Part shown: in pieces, positions 46,844 to 54,801 of the stretch | Numbering within the stretch: the stretch's first letter is position 1 | Layout of the letters: every line of letters begins with the position of its first letter | Assembly (NCBI RefSeq): GCF_004331155.1 | Contig: NZ_SJNZ01000003.1 | Span: forward strand, 62,001 to 126,000 | DNA length: 64,000 nt | Reading direction: 5' to 3' | Source of the DNA: Acinetobacter terrestris | Lineage (GTDB): Bacteria; Pseudomonadota; Gammaproteobacteria; Pseudomonadales; Moraxellaceae | The notes under the pieces: model-generated | Seen by the model: the letters and a program-made list of their open reading frames with translations, nothing else | The model's database searches: none | What the model was told of the DNA's origin: nothing | Program-made: the position numbers and the translations under genes

Positions 46844-47512
46844 TTACAGCGTCTTATAAAAACTCACATTTCTAAATTCTTTAGATTCATCCAAGTCTGG
46901 CCAAGTCGTGGCACTTCGTTCATCTAATTTTTGATATTTTGGATGACTGAAATTTTTCACTCGACTGTCTGCAACCCACACCTCAGATGAAAATTTTAAA
47001 AACTCATCCAGGAAAAAACGATTGCATTGGTCATATAAAACGTCCGCTGCTAACAGCACATCGACTTGTTCTGCTTTATACAAGTCATCCAGATATTCCA
47101 GTTCCACATCATTCAATTCAGCATTGGCACGGCAGGCATCCAGACTGACTTTGTCGATATCACAACAAATCACACGTTTAGCCCCTGCCATTTTCGCTGC
47201 AATCGCGACTACACCCGATCCTGCACCAAAGTCGAGGACGACCTTGTCTTTGACCTGATGCTGCTCTGCAAGCAACCACTGCGCCATCGCAAGCCCAGAT
47301 GCCCAACAGAAAATCCAGTACGGTGTATCGTTCCAGATGCGACGAATAACTTCATCATCTAGACGATCGGTTGGAAATACAGGTGGAATCAGCCAAAGTG
47401 AAATAGGTGTTTCAGGCAATTGCTGCACCAGCAGCTCACAACCAGGAATCACATCATGCAAAGCTTGAAGAAGATGCTCAGGCGCTTTAGGAAATTGAAA
47501 AGTACAGCTCAT
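46844..47512 (-). CDS. Class I SAM methyltransferase of the COG3897 / ETF-beta lysine methyltransferase type
   Basis: 222 residues. SAM-binding motif I VVLDFGAGSGVVAIAAKMAGA, acidic motif VICCDIDKVSLDA, and the DxxY-like motif AADVLYDQ are visible, with PYWIFCWASGLAMAQWLL before motif I, as in protein lysine methyltransferases related to METTL20/METTL21. The likely target is a protein lysine, possibly the electron-transfer flavoprotein beta subunit, inferred from family only. A weak AAGACG/CGTCTT hairpin overlaps its last codons. Confidence 0.75.
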   Translation of the reverse strand: MSCTFQFPKAPEHLLQALHDVIPGCELLVQQLPETPISLWLIPPVFPTDRLDDEVIRRIWNDTPYWIFCWASGLAMAQWLLAEQHQVKDKVVLDFGAGSGVVAIAAKMAGAKRVICCDIDKVSLDACRANAELNDVELEYLDDLYKAEQVDVLLAADVLYDQCNRFFLDEFLKFSSEVWVADSRVKNFSHPKYQKLDERSATTWPDLDESKEFRNVSFYKTL

Positions 47513-47566
47513 TAGATTTGTTATTCGTTTTAGATTTAAGAAATGAATACTTGTCTAGACAAGAAG

Positions 47567-47582
47567 TTCCCTCTCCTTTTAG
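47567..47582. repeat. REP-like element, left part (interrupted by the IS)
   Basis: TTCCCTCTCC plus the loop CTTTTAG. Together with the sequence right of the IS it rebuilds a perfect CCCTCTCC / GGAGAGGG hairpin followed by TTAGGGAGAGG. The last 7 nt (47576-47582) are the left target-site copy. Confidence 0.7.
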
Positions 47583-47614
47583 GCATAGGTATCTACACAA
47601 TTTCCGAGCTTTGC

Positions 47615-47646
47615 GTTAAATTGAAGAGCATGCTCTTCAATTTAAC
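47615..47646. repeat. 32-bp perfect palindrome in the IS left end
   Basis: GTTAAATTGAAGAGCA followed directly by its reverse complement. It overlaps the frame that extends the transposase N-terminus and could sequester translation initiation from read-through transcripts, as known for other IS elements of this class. Confidence 0.8.
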
Positions 47647-47703
47647 ATCTCTGGCCTGGATCAGCGTCTTGTCAAACGCTATAACAGCCTTGTAAAACTC
47701 AAT

Positions 47704-48930
47704 ATGACTCCTCTTGCTTCACTTGCTCCCGCAATCAAAGACCTGGCCTCTACCCAAAAGTCGAGTTTCTCAACTACACAGGCAGTTTGGCGATTCCTGA
47801 ATAATGATAAAATCTCTTTTAGTCAATTAAACCAGCCGATTAAGCTTCTTGCATGCGAACAGATCAAGACATCATCGCATCAGTATGCATTAATCGTTCA
47901 TGACTGGTCTCAACTGCAGTATGTGAAGCACAATCATAAGGTTCAGCGTCTTCAAAGAACACAGGCGAATTCAGGCTATGAATTGCAAAGCAGTTTACTT
48001 GTCGATGCGTCATCAGGGCTCCCGATTGCGCCATTAGCTCAGACGATAACAGATGCATCCGGCTGTTATTCCACATTCAGTGAACAATACAGCGAGCGCA
48101 AGTCCCATTTGGACTCACTCGCAGAACAAATCAAAATGATTGAACAGTATCCGATTGAGAAAACAAAAGTCCATATCATTGACCGTGAAGGAGACTCGAT
48201 TGCCCACTTGAGGGAAATCAGCAGCCATGGTTTTAAATGGTTGATCCGAGCTAAAGAAAGCCATCGGATTGAGCATCAAGGGGAAACCTGCAAAGTTGCA
48301 GAAGCCACAGAAAAAGTAGTAACTCAGCAGGTTAAGCCGATTGCTTATAAAGGAAACCGGCATATGCTGCATGTTGGAGAAACCGATATTCGGATAACGC
48401 GTGCAGCAAAACCGAAGAGAAAAGATGATTCAGGCCAACGGGTTGCTCCCCAGCCAGGCAAGGCGGTTGCAGCCAGATTAATTGTTGCTGTGGTGAAAGA
48501 TGCTCAAGGTAAAACAGTCGCGAGATGGTCGCTGATCAGCAATGTTTCTTCAGAGATTGATGCGGTAGAACTAACCACCTGGTATTACTGGCGCTGGACA
48601 ATTGAGTGCTATTTCAAGCTTCTCAAGCAGGCAGGCCATGACGTTGAATCATGGCTTCAGACCACACCTGCAGCGATTTTAAGACGGCTCCTGATCAGCA
48701 GTATGGCGTGTGTGCTGACTTGGCGAATACAGCGTTCTGAAGATGAACAAAATCAGAAAATTCGTATATTTCTGGCCCGTCTTTCAGGCCGACAGCAGAA
48801 GAGAGGTAAGTTGGAAAGTGCACCTGCAATATTGGCAGGACTTTCGATTTTACTGAACACTCTTCAACTGCTCTCAGAATATTCAATAGATGAACTGAAT
48901 GAAATCGCAACAATTGCATTAGGTACCTAA
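47704..48930 (+). CDS. IS4-family transposase
   Basis: 408 residues from the first ATG. DDE catalytic positions: first Asp in LIVHDWSQLQY, second in HIIDREGDSIAHL, and the YREK signature in YYWRWTIECYFKLLKQ (Tyr, Arg, Glu, Lys). The frame stays open upstream to 47620 and reads ISGLDQRLVKRYNSLVKLN, which matches the conserved N-terminus of IS4 transposases (DLGDKRLNKR-like). The true product may therefore begin upstream from a non-ATG codon, and the annotated start is a minimum. Confidence 0.9.
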   Translation: MTPLASLAPAIKDLASTQKSSFSTTQAVWRFLNNDKISFSQLNQPIKLLACEQIKTSSHQYALIVHDWSQLQYVKHNHKVQRLQRTQANSGYELQSSLLVDASSGLPIAPLAQTITDASGCYSTFSEQYSERKSHLDSLAEQIKMIEQYPIEKTKVHIIDREGDSIAHLREISSHGFKWLIRAKESHRIEHQGETCKVAEATEKVVTQQVKPIAYKGNRHMLHVGETDIRITRAAKPKRKDDSGQRVAPQPGKAVAARLIVAVVKDAQGKTVARWSLISNVSSEIDAVELTTWYYWRWTIECYFKLLKQAGHDVESWLQTTPAAILRRLLISSMACVLTWRIQRSEDEQNQKIRIFLARLSGRQQKRGKLESAPAILAGLSILLNTLQLLSEYSIDELNEIATIALGT

Positions 48931-48950
48931 AGATGTGTAGATACCTATGC

Positions 48951-49027
48951 CTTTTAGGAGAGGGTTAGGGAGAGGTTTTAATTTACTTTAAATCCCTCAT
49001 CCTAACCTTCTCCCAGAGGGAGAAGAA
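48951..49027. repeat. REP-like pair, right part
   Basis: Continues the interrupted hairpin (GGAGAGGG, then TTAGGGAGAGG). After ~17 nt there is an inverted copy: CCTCATCCTAACC followed by the hairpin TTCTCCC-AGA-GGGAGAA. The two inverse units form a BIME-like pair downstream of folD. Confidence 0.75.
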
Positions 49028-49036
49028 ACAAAAGCA

Positions 49037-49885
49037 TTAACCCAAAGCTTTTTCAGCAGCTTCAACAGTTTGACGAATCAACGTTGTAATGGTCATTGGA
49101 CCTACACCACCTGGAACAGGCGTATACGCAGAAGCAACTTCTTCAATACCTGCAAGTTGGATGTCACCTACACCGCCGCCATCACGTGGATGGAAACCCG
49201 CGTCTACAACCACTGCACCTGGCTTAATCCAGTCTTTTTGGATCAATTCAGCTTTACCTACCGCACCCACGATAATGTCCGCTTGCTTAACAAAGTCAGC
49301 TAAATTTTGCGTACGTGAATGGCAAATCGTTACGGTTGCATTGGCTTCAAGAAGCATTGCAGCCATTGGTTTACCCAAAATCGCAGAACGACCGACAACC
49401 ACCGCATGTTTACCTACAATTTCAATGTTGTTTTCTTTAAGAATCGTCATGATGCCTGCAGGAGTCGCAGAACCATAAGCTGCTTCGCCCATTGCCATAC
49501 GGCCAAAGCCAAGGCAAGTGACACCATCCACATCTTTTGCTAATGAGATTGTATCGAAACAAGCACGTTCATCAATTTGTGCCGGCACTGGATGTTGCAA
49601 CAAAATACCGTGAACATCTGGATTTGCATTTAATTTTTCAATTTCAGCAAGTAACTGTTCAGTTGTGGTTTCTGAAGGTAGCTCAACTTTTAAAGAATCC
49701 ATACCGACACGGCGGCAAGCATTGCCTTTCATACGTACATACGTTGCAGATGCACCATCGTCACCGACCAAAATAGTCGCAAGAATAGGGGTACGATTTG
49801 TTTTCGCTTTTAATGCTTCAACGCGAGTTAACAAGTCTGCTTCAATTTGCTTCGCCAATGCACGACCATCTAAAACTAATGCCAC
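49037..49885 (-). CDS. folD: Bifunctional methylenetetrahydrofolate dehydrogenase/cyclohydrolase FolD
   Basis: 282 residues from a GTG at 49885 (GGAG 7 nt upstream), giving [18 protein letters not shown]; an upstream frame to 49915 lacks a ribosome site. Catalytic [18 protein letters not shown] (Lys), the NADP-binding [21 protein letters not shown], and the C-terminal [15 protein letters not shown] are standard. Interconverts 5,10-methylene- and 10-formyl-THF. Confidence 0.95.
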   Translation of the reverse strand: MALVLDGRALAKQIEADLLTRVEALKAKTNRTPILATILVGDDGASATYVRMKGNACRRVGMDSLKVELPSETTTEQLLAEIEKLNANPDVHGILLQHPVPAQIDERACFDTISLAKDVDGVTCLGFGRMAMGEAAYGSATPAGIMTILKENNIEIVGKHAVVVGRSAILGKPMAAMLLEANATVTICHSRTQNLADFVKQADIIVGAVGKAELIQKDWIKPGAVVVDAGFHPRDGGGVGDIQLAGIEEVASAYTPVPGGVGPMTITTLIRQTVEAAEKALG

Positions 49886-50038
49886 GGCACATCTCCAAGT
49901 GTTGATATGAATCAATTTTGCAAATAATACATGATTATTTCGCCAATTTTATTCTATATGCCGATTTTATGCGCATATACACTATTTATAGTATTGTTTT
50001 TTTTTGAAAGATTGCTAATATGTGCATCACCAAGAGAT

Positions 50039-50112
50039 GGCGGGGTGGCAGAGTGGTCATGCAGCGGACTGCAACTCCGTGTACGCCGGTTCGATTCCGA
50101 CCTCCGCCTCCA
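50039..50112 (+). tRNA. tRNA-Cys (GCA)
   Basis: 74 nt with encoded CCA. Acceptor GGCGGGG pairs with CTCCGCC, anticodon stem-loop CGGACTGCAACTCCG gives anticodon GCA, and the T loop is GGTTCGATTCC. Confidence 0.97.
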
Positions 50113-50124
50113 ATCTTGTAAAAT

Positions 50125-50210
50125 GCCCGAGTGGTGAAATCGGTAGACACAGGGGATTTAAAATCCCCCGCCCACAAAGCGTGCCAGTTCGAGTCTGGCC
50201 TCGGGCACCA
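50125..50210 (+). tRNA. tRNA-Leu (UAA)
   Basis: 86 nt, class II with a long variable arm, encoded CCA. Acceptor GCCCGAG / CTCGGGC; anticodon loop TTTAAAA gives anticodon TAA. Twelve nt after tRNA-Cys, so one transcript. Confidence 0.97.
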
Positions 50211-50267
50211 TTTTAATACTTCTTAAAATGGTGCAATAAAAAACCCAGCTTAATGCTGGTTTTTTTT
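50206..50267 (+). terminator. Hairpin and terminator of the tRNA operon
   Basis: CACCATTTTAA-N6-TTAAAATGGTG (50206-50233) overlaps the tRNA-Leu 3' end. It is followed by AAAAAACCCAGC / GCTGGTTTTTTTT (50238-50267), the likely terminator. It also faces the 3' end of the WYL gene. Confidence 0.8.
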
Positions 50268-50318
50268 ATGTCTGGAATTTCTTCCCGACTTTTCTGTATT
50301 TCATTTTTCAGTTATTTT

Positions 50319-51224
50319 TTACTGACCTACTTTCAAATAACCTTGCAAGCTATTATCCAGCTCTTGCTGCAAATGTTCAGGCTTAACAATTTTCAGATGA
50401 GGAATCCAGTAACGTACCAGTGGATTCAATTCTTTCTGATGCCGTATCTGACAGCTAATCAATAATCCCCCATTTTCCGATTCATCCAAAATTACCTGTT
50501 CCGGAAAAATTCTGCGTTGCTTAAAATAAATCGCAGCATCGGGATGCACAGATAAAATCACTTCCTGTTTTTCGTGCTGAAACCAAATGCCATCTTCATC
50601 TTTTAATTGCTGCAGAACAGCCTGATCATGTTTGAATTGTGCAAGCCGATAGCTACAGATAATTTTCTCAATACGACCCAGACGGTAAACACGCAGCTCC
50701 TGCTTGCGCACAGCCGCCAAATACCAGTTGCCCATGTGATGAATTAACCGGTATGGTTTTACTATTCGTATCTGATCTCTGTAAAGCAAAGCAATTTGCT
50801 GTCTTTTTTGAATACTTCCAGTCAGCACCTTAAAATGTTCAGCATATTGCGTCGCATCTTCAAAATTATAGCCTTTAGCAGAAAAGACCAGATTGGCGCG
50901 GTTATCAAACAGTTCTCTTAAAAAGGAGATATCCAATGACGGATAAAGGTCATTAATTCCTGACAATTGCGCAAAATTTTTAATATCCTGTAATTTGAAC
51001 CGCCCAAGATAAGAAGATTCCAGATAGAATTTTTTGGTTTTTGCATCCTGTATTAAAGGGAGATAGGAATTTAGCCGGTCAAAATCGCGTTCAATGGTCC
51101 GGTTACTGACCTGAAACTCACGTGCCAGCTCCTGCACGCTTAGCTGATACCCTCCATTTAATTTAGTTAAAATACATGCCAAACGCTCTGCAAGGCGCTC
51201 ATGTGTTGAAGGAATACCCTTCAT
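50319..51224 (-). CDS. WYL-domain transcriptional regulator
   Basis: 301 residues from the ATG at 51224 (GAGGGG upstream). N-terminal DeoR/HTH_11-type helix-turn-helix (YQLSVQELAREFQVSNRTIERDFDRLNSYLP) and a WYL ligand-binding domain around ~150-215 (KPYRLIHHMGNWYLAAVRKQELRVYRLGRIEKI), then a C-terminal WCX-like part. WYL regulators bind ssDNA or nucleotides and often control stress or defence genes. Its target is not evident; it stands alone next to tRNA genes. Confidence 0.88.
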   Translation of the reverse strand: MKGIPSTHERLAERLACILTKLNGGYQLSVQELAREFQVSNRTIERDFDRLNSYLPLIQDAKTKKFYLESSYLGRFKLQDIKNFAQLSGINDLYPSLDISFLRELFDNRANLVFSAKGYNFEDATQYAEHFKVLTGSIQKRQQIALLYRDQIRIVKPYRLIHHMGNWYLAAVRKQELRVYRLGRIEKIICSYRLAQFKHDQAVLQQLKDEDGIWFQHEKQEVILSVHPDAAIYFKQRRIFPEQVILDESENGGLLISCQIRHQKELNPLVRYWIPHLKIVKPEHLQQELDNSLQGYLKVGQ

Positions 51225-51359
51225 AAATCCCCTCTTTGTACTTTTCAGCACAGTGCATAAAATGCTTAAAATTTTTAAATTATAAAAAAATTATACAGCC
51301 TAACAAAAATGAGATTTCAAATATTTACTTCAACTTAAGGCTAATAGAGAAAGTTTAAA

Positions 51360-51563
51360 TCACGCTTTAACACGTTGTGCTGAACGGTTTTTATGACTTT
51401 TACGATTGAGGCGTTCTACATAACGCTCTAAATGAAGCATGGCTTGATAAAGTTTATGCAAATCGGAATTCAGCACCTGATTACGAATAATCGCTTTATG
51501 CAGGCGCTTTAACGCACGGAAGCTATGGGCACGGGTATATGGAGCTGACACTATTTTCATCAT
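51360..51563 (-). CDS. Small basic protein, unknown function
   Basis: 67 residues, strongly basic (Arg/Lys/His-rich; RLNRKSHKNRSAQRVKA at the end), with a helical central region LNSDLHKLYQAMLHLERYVERL. AGAGG lies 6 nt before the ATG at 51563. No membrane segment. Nucleic-acid binding is conceivable from charge only. No family recognised. Confidence 0.6.
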   Translation of the reverse strand: MMKIVSAPYTRAHSFRALKRLHKAIIRNQVLNSDLHKLYQAMLHLERYVERLNRKSHKNRSAQRVKA

Positions 51564-51750
51564 ACATTGCCTCTATTGCGTGAATTTTCAACTAAAACCT
51601 AACAATTTAGTCAGATTAAATTTAAACGCTAATGTACGCCTTGGTTTTGACAGGTTGTGTCGAACATTCGACACTTTTTACCATTTTTTAAAATATCCTC
51701 ACTATTTTTCAACTAATTAATTTGAATTACTTATCTTTTTTATGTAAAAG

Positions 51751-51771
51751 AAAAGCCAACACATGTTGGCT
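51751..51771 (-). terminator. Terminator of the quinone oxidoreductase gene
   Basis: AGCCAACA-CA-TGTTGGCT, followed on the minus strand by TTTCTTTT. Confidence 0.75.
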
Positions 51772-51794
51772 CATCTTATTTAATAGAAGAATAG

Positions 51795-52787
51795 TTAGAT
51801 GATTTCCACCACAATTTTACCTACATGTTCGCCTGTATCCATAGCCGCATGCGCTTCCTGAATCTGGTTAAACTTAAATGTTTTATAGATCATCGGCAGG
51901 CATTCATCTTTTGCCCATAATGGTGCAACAGTTTCTTGCAAGCCCTGTGCAATCTCCGCTTTTTCAGCGGTGCTACGTGCACGCATGGTTGAGCCGGTTA
52001 TGGTCAAGCGTTTCATCATGATTTGACCAAGTTTCACGTCTTTGGCTTTTGCACCACCCAAGAAGGCGATATAGACCAAACGGCCATCACGACGCAATAA
52101 ATTCAAATTACGTTCCAAATATGGCGCACCGACCATATCCAAAATGACATCTACACCGCCATTGTCGGTTTGTTCATTAATGACCTGTTCAAAGTCTTGA
52201 GTCTTGTAGTTAATGGCCGTGGTTAAATCTGAAATAGCCGCAACTTTTTCATCAGTACCCACAGTTGCAAAAGTTTTGATGCCAAGTGATTTGCACAACA
52301 TTAATGCCGTCGTACCAATCCCGCTTGCACCACCATGAACCAGTACCGTTTCCCCTGCTTTGGCTTTACCCATCTGGAACACGTTAGCCCACACGGTAAA
52401 GAAGGTTTCAGGAATGGCTGCCGCTTGAGTAAAGCTTACGCCTTCAGGAATGGTCAATGTCTGGCTTTCAGGTACAACGCAATATTCTGCATAACCGCCG
52501 CCGTTGGTTAAGCCACAAACCTTATCGCCAACTTTAAATTTGGTGACATCGCTACCTACAGATTCAACAATACCTGCAACTTCCAAACCCGGTACAGGTG
52601 TTACTCCTTTAGGCATTGGGTACAAGCCTTGGCGTTGCAAGATGTCTGGGCGGTTAATACCAAAAGCATGGACTTTAACTAATACTTCGTCTGCTTTTGC
52701 GGTGGGTACAGCAACAGTTTCATAGGCAAGTTTATCCACCCCGCCCGGTTCTGTAATGATGACTTGCTGCATGTTGGCTTGTGACAT
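51795..52787 (-). CDS. Zinc-independent MDR-family quinone oxidoreductase (PIG3-like)
   Basis: 330 residues. GroES-like N-terminal domain (VKVHAFGINRPDILQRQGLYPMPKG) with VPGLEVAGIVESVG, then the NADPH-binding VLVHGGASGIGTTALMLCKSLG and the C-terminal GEHVGKIVVEI. No structural-zinc Cys cluster, as in QOR/TP53I3 (PIG3) enzymes, which reduce quinones with NADPH. Monocistronic. Confidence 0.88.
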   Translation of the reverse strand: MSQANMQQVIITEPGGVDKLAYETVAVPTAKADEVLVKVHAFGINRPDILQRQGLYPMPKGVTPVPGLEVAGIVESVGSDVTKFKVGDKVCGLTNGGGYAEYCVVPESQTLTIPEGVSFTQAAAIPETFFTVWANVFQMGKAKAGETVLVHGGASGIGTTALMLCKSLGIKTFATVGTDEKVAAISDLTTAINYKTQDFEQVINEQTDNGGVDVILDMVGAPYLERNLNLLRRDGRLVYIAFLGGAKAKDVKLGQIMMKRLTITGSTMRARSTAEKAEIAQGLQETVAPLWAKDECLPMIYKTFKFNQIQEAHAAMDTGEHVGKIVVEII

Positions 52788-53078
52788 AATTTTTTCCTGA
52801 TCTATTCAATACTTTTCAAGTTTTATGTATTTGAACATAGATAAGGATAGGTTTAAAGCCACGTCTGACTTATGTCTTAATAGGGTTCATTACCCTGAAA
52901 AATACCCTGTTGAGTTTTTAAGTTGCACAATTTAACTAAGAGAGTTACACAATTAGCTCTTTCTAGAGATTTCTTATCATATTTTTAATTTAAATTTTTA
53001 TTTCTATTTCAGTCTTAACCTATTCCTTGCATTTAAAATTAAAATAAAAGAATATCTTTCATATAATATTATAGACTT

Positions 53079-54200
53079 ATGGCTAGCTACTACATGGCAG
53101 ATCAATACTCACTTGATGCATTGAAAGAACTTTTAGAAAAATCCAGACAATACAAACCTACAGAAAGAGAACTAACTTTCTTTGATACTGCTGCTAGAAA
53201 ACACTATGAAAACCCTACAACCGAACTATTAGCTTTCTTTTTAAATCCCAATAATCAACATGGTCTAGGTGATCTTTTTTTCGAAAGTTTTATTCAAAGC
53301 CTCAAGCTAAAACATAATATTGATTTAAACAATTACAACTCACCTTTGAAAATCGAAACAGAGATCAGCACACATGATTTAAAACGTATTGATTTACTCA
53401 TTGAAACTGAAGACCATCTATTTATCATCGAATGTAAAATTCATCATCATCAAAACAACCCTATAGACAGCTATCTTGAGTATGCAAAGGATCGAGCAAA
53501 AAATAGTAAAACAATTGTTCCAGTAGTTCTTTGCTTAGATGGTTTAAGTGATTTTAATCAATGGACCGGGATTTCATATCAAGATTTAACAAAGAATTTT
53601 AAGTTTAATTTAGCAAAAAAATCTTTTGAAAATCCTTATAATAAATGGTTTTTGTTTGCACGCGAGTTTATTCTGCACTTAGAAAATTACTACGAGGATT
53701 CAATGAATTTAGAAAATTTTTCTTTCATCAAAAATAATAGCAACGAAATAGCTCATTTACTTCAACTGCACAATCAAGTATTTCAAGATTTGCAAAATCA
53801 TATTTTTCAAAAATTAGAAGATAATTTACAATCTCAATTTAAACGCAGATCCGATCCAGGAAAATACAATAATAATCCAGAATATTGGTTTGGAAACTAC
53901 AAAATTGATGATTGGATTTGCCCTACTCTTGAAGTAGAACAAGATAAATCAGGTTTACCATGCAAAGTTCATTTTTGTATTCAACATCCAAAAAACCACC
54001 AAAATCTTATTTCAACTTTTAAAAAATCAGAGTTATTCAATAATAGTGAAGAATCAACTTGGTTTTTTGCAAAAAATATCGAATACAAAAGATTTACTTG
54101 GAAATATGCATCACTTGATATTGATATTGTGACTGAACAAATTTTAGAACTAAGCCATTTCACTATTAACCAACTATGTAAATCAAACTCCATCCAATGA
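53079..54200 (+). CDS. PD-(D/E)XK nuclease superfamily protein (PDDEXK_4-like)
   Basis: 373 residues, visibly A+T-rich. The N-terminal block TERELTFFDTAARKHYENPTTELLAFFLNP is followed by a nuclease core: D105 in KRIDLLIE and E118-x-K120 in LFIIECKIHHHQN, with E44 or E49 as the likely first acidic residue. This order (E, D, ExK plus a Gln-containing helix) fits the restriction-like fold. The C-terminal ~180 residues show no recognised domain. A -10-like TATAAT lies at 53062-53067, 11 nt before the ATG. No Shine-Dalgarno is visible, so the mRNA may be near-leaderless or start at Met6 (53094). Its stop overlaps the macro-domain start by 4 nt. Confidence 0.72.
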   Translation: MASYYMADQYSLDALKELLEKSRQYKPTERELTFFDTAARKHYENPTTELLAFFLNPNNQHGLGDLFFESFIQSLKLKHNIDLNNYNSPLKIETEISTHDLKRIDLLIETEDHLFIIECKIHHHQNNPIDSYLEYAKDRAKNSKTIVPVVLCLDGLSDFNQWTGISYQDLTKNFKFNLAKKSFENPYNKWFLFAREFILHLENYYEDSMNLENFSFIKNNSNEIAHLLQLHNQVFQDLQNHIFQKLEDNLQSQFKRRSDPGKYNNNPEYWFGNYKIDDWICPTLEVEQDKSGLPCKVHFCIQHPKNHQNLISTFKKSELFNNSEESTWFFAKNIEYKRFTWKYASLDIDIVTEQILELSHFTINQLCKSNSIQ

Positions 54201-54754
54201 TGAAATCCGTTACTCTCATTAATACAGATATTACTGAGTTTACAGTCGATGTAATTGTAAATTCAGCTAATAAATCCCTGCTTGGTGGCGGTGGTCTAGA
54301 TTATATTATTCAAAAGAAAGCCGGTATTGAAATGCAAAATGAGTGCCGACGTATCCATTATAATATTGGTGGTAGTCTTCCAAATGGCCAAGCTGTAGTT
54401 ACTATGGCGGGAAATCTGTCTGCCAAATATTTGATTCATACAGTTGGGCCTCGCTGGCTAGGAGGCTCAAAAAATGAAGCCGAAGAACTTTGTAATGCTT
54501 ATCTCAATAGTTTAGTCAAAGCCAATGAAATCAAAGCAAAAAGCATTTCATTTCCTAATATCTCAACGGGTGTCTATAACTATCCGAAACTGAAAGCAGC
54601 TGAAATCGCAATTGGTACGGTGCTCTCAAGCCTACCTAGCTTTGAACATATCGAGCAGGTTTATTTTGTCTGCTACGATCAAGAAAATTACAATATTTAT
54701 AAGTCCATTTTATCCAACTTGGATGACCCAAAAATTCAAATTAATATTGTTTAA
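54197..54754 (+). CDS. Macro-domain protein (YmdB-like ADP-ribose-binding hydrolase)
   Basis: 185 residues, a single macro domain: TDITEFTVDVIVNSANKSLLGGGGLDYIIQKKAG (ADP-ribose loop 1 with the NSAN Asn and GGGGLD Asp), PNGQAVVTMAG, YLIHTVGPRW, and ISFPNISTGVYNYP (loop 2). It aligns closely with E. coli YmdB, which deacetylates O-acetyl-ADP-ribose; related proteins remove ADP-ribose from proteins or nucleic acids. ATGA overlap with the nuclease gene indicates translational coupling. Met1 or Met2 (54200) may be the start. Confidence 0.88.
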   Translation: MMKSVTLINTDITEFTVDVIVNSANKSLLGGGGLDYIIQKKAGIEMQNECRRIHYNIGGSLPNGQAVVTMAGNLSAKYLIHTVGPRWLGGSKNEAEELCNAYLNSLVKANEIKAKSISFPNISTGVYNYPKLKAAEIAIGTVLSSLPSFEHIEQVYFVCYDQENYNIYKSILSNLDDPKIQINIV

Positions 54755-54757
54755 AAT

Positions 54758-54786
54758 AAAAAACCCGCTTTTCAGCGGGTTTTTTT
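54758..54786. terminator. Bidirectional terminator between the macro-domain gene and cysN
   Basis: AAAAAACCCGC, loop TTTTCA, GCGGGTTTTTTT between convergent genes. Confidence 0.92.
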
Positions 54787-54801
54787 AAAATCAGCGCAGT
54801 C

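Larger units (their letters stand above)
47583..48950 (+). mobile_element. IS4-family insertion sequence, complete
   Basis: 1368 bp bounded by perfect 17-bp inverted repeats GCATAGGTATCTACACA (47583-47599) and its complement (48934-48950), with a 7-bp direct repeat CTTTTAG on both sides (47576-47582; 48951-48957). It holds one transposase gene. Intact ends, intact reading frame and exact target duplication indicate a recent insertion. Confidence 0.92.

Noticed and set aside
50319..51224. WYL regulator as sign of a defence island
   Set aside because: Flanked by tRNA genes and ordinary genes with no defence partner adjacent; the nuclease/macro unit is nearly 2 kb away behind a core gene.
53079..54754. 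DarTG toxin-antitoxin system
   Set aside because: A macro domain is present but the partner shows nuclease-type D/ExK residues and no ADP-ribosyltransferase motif, and the macro protein lacks the long C-terminal domain of DarG.
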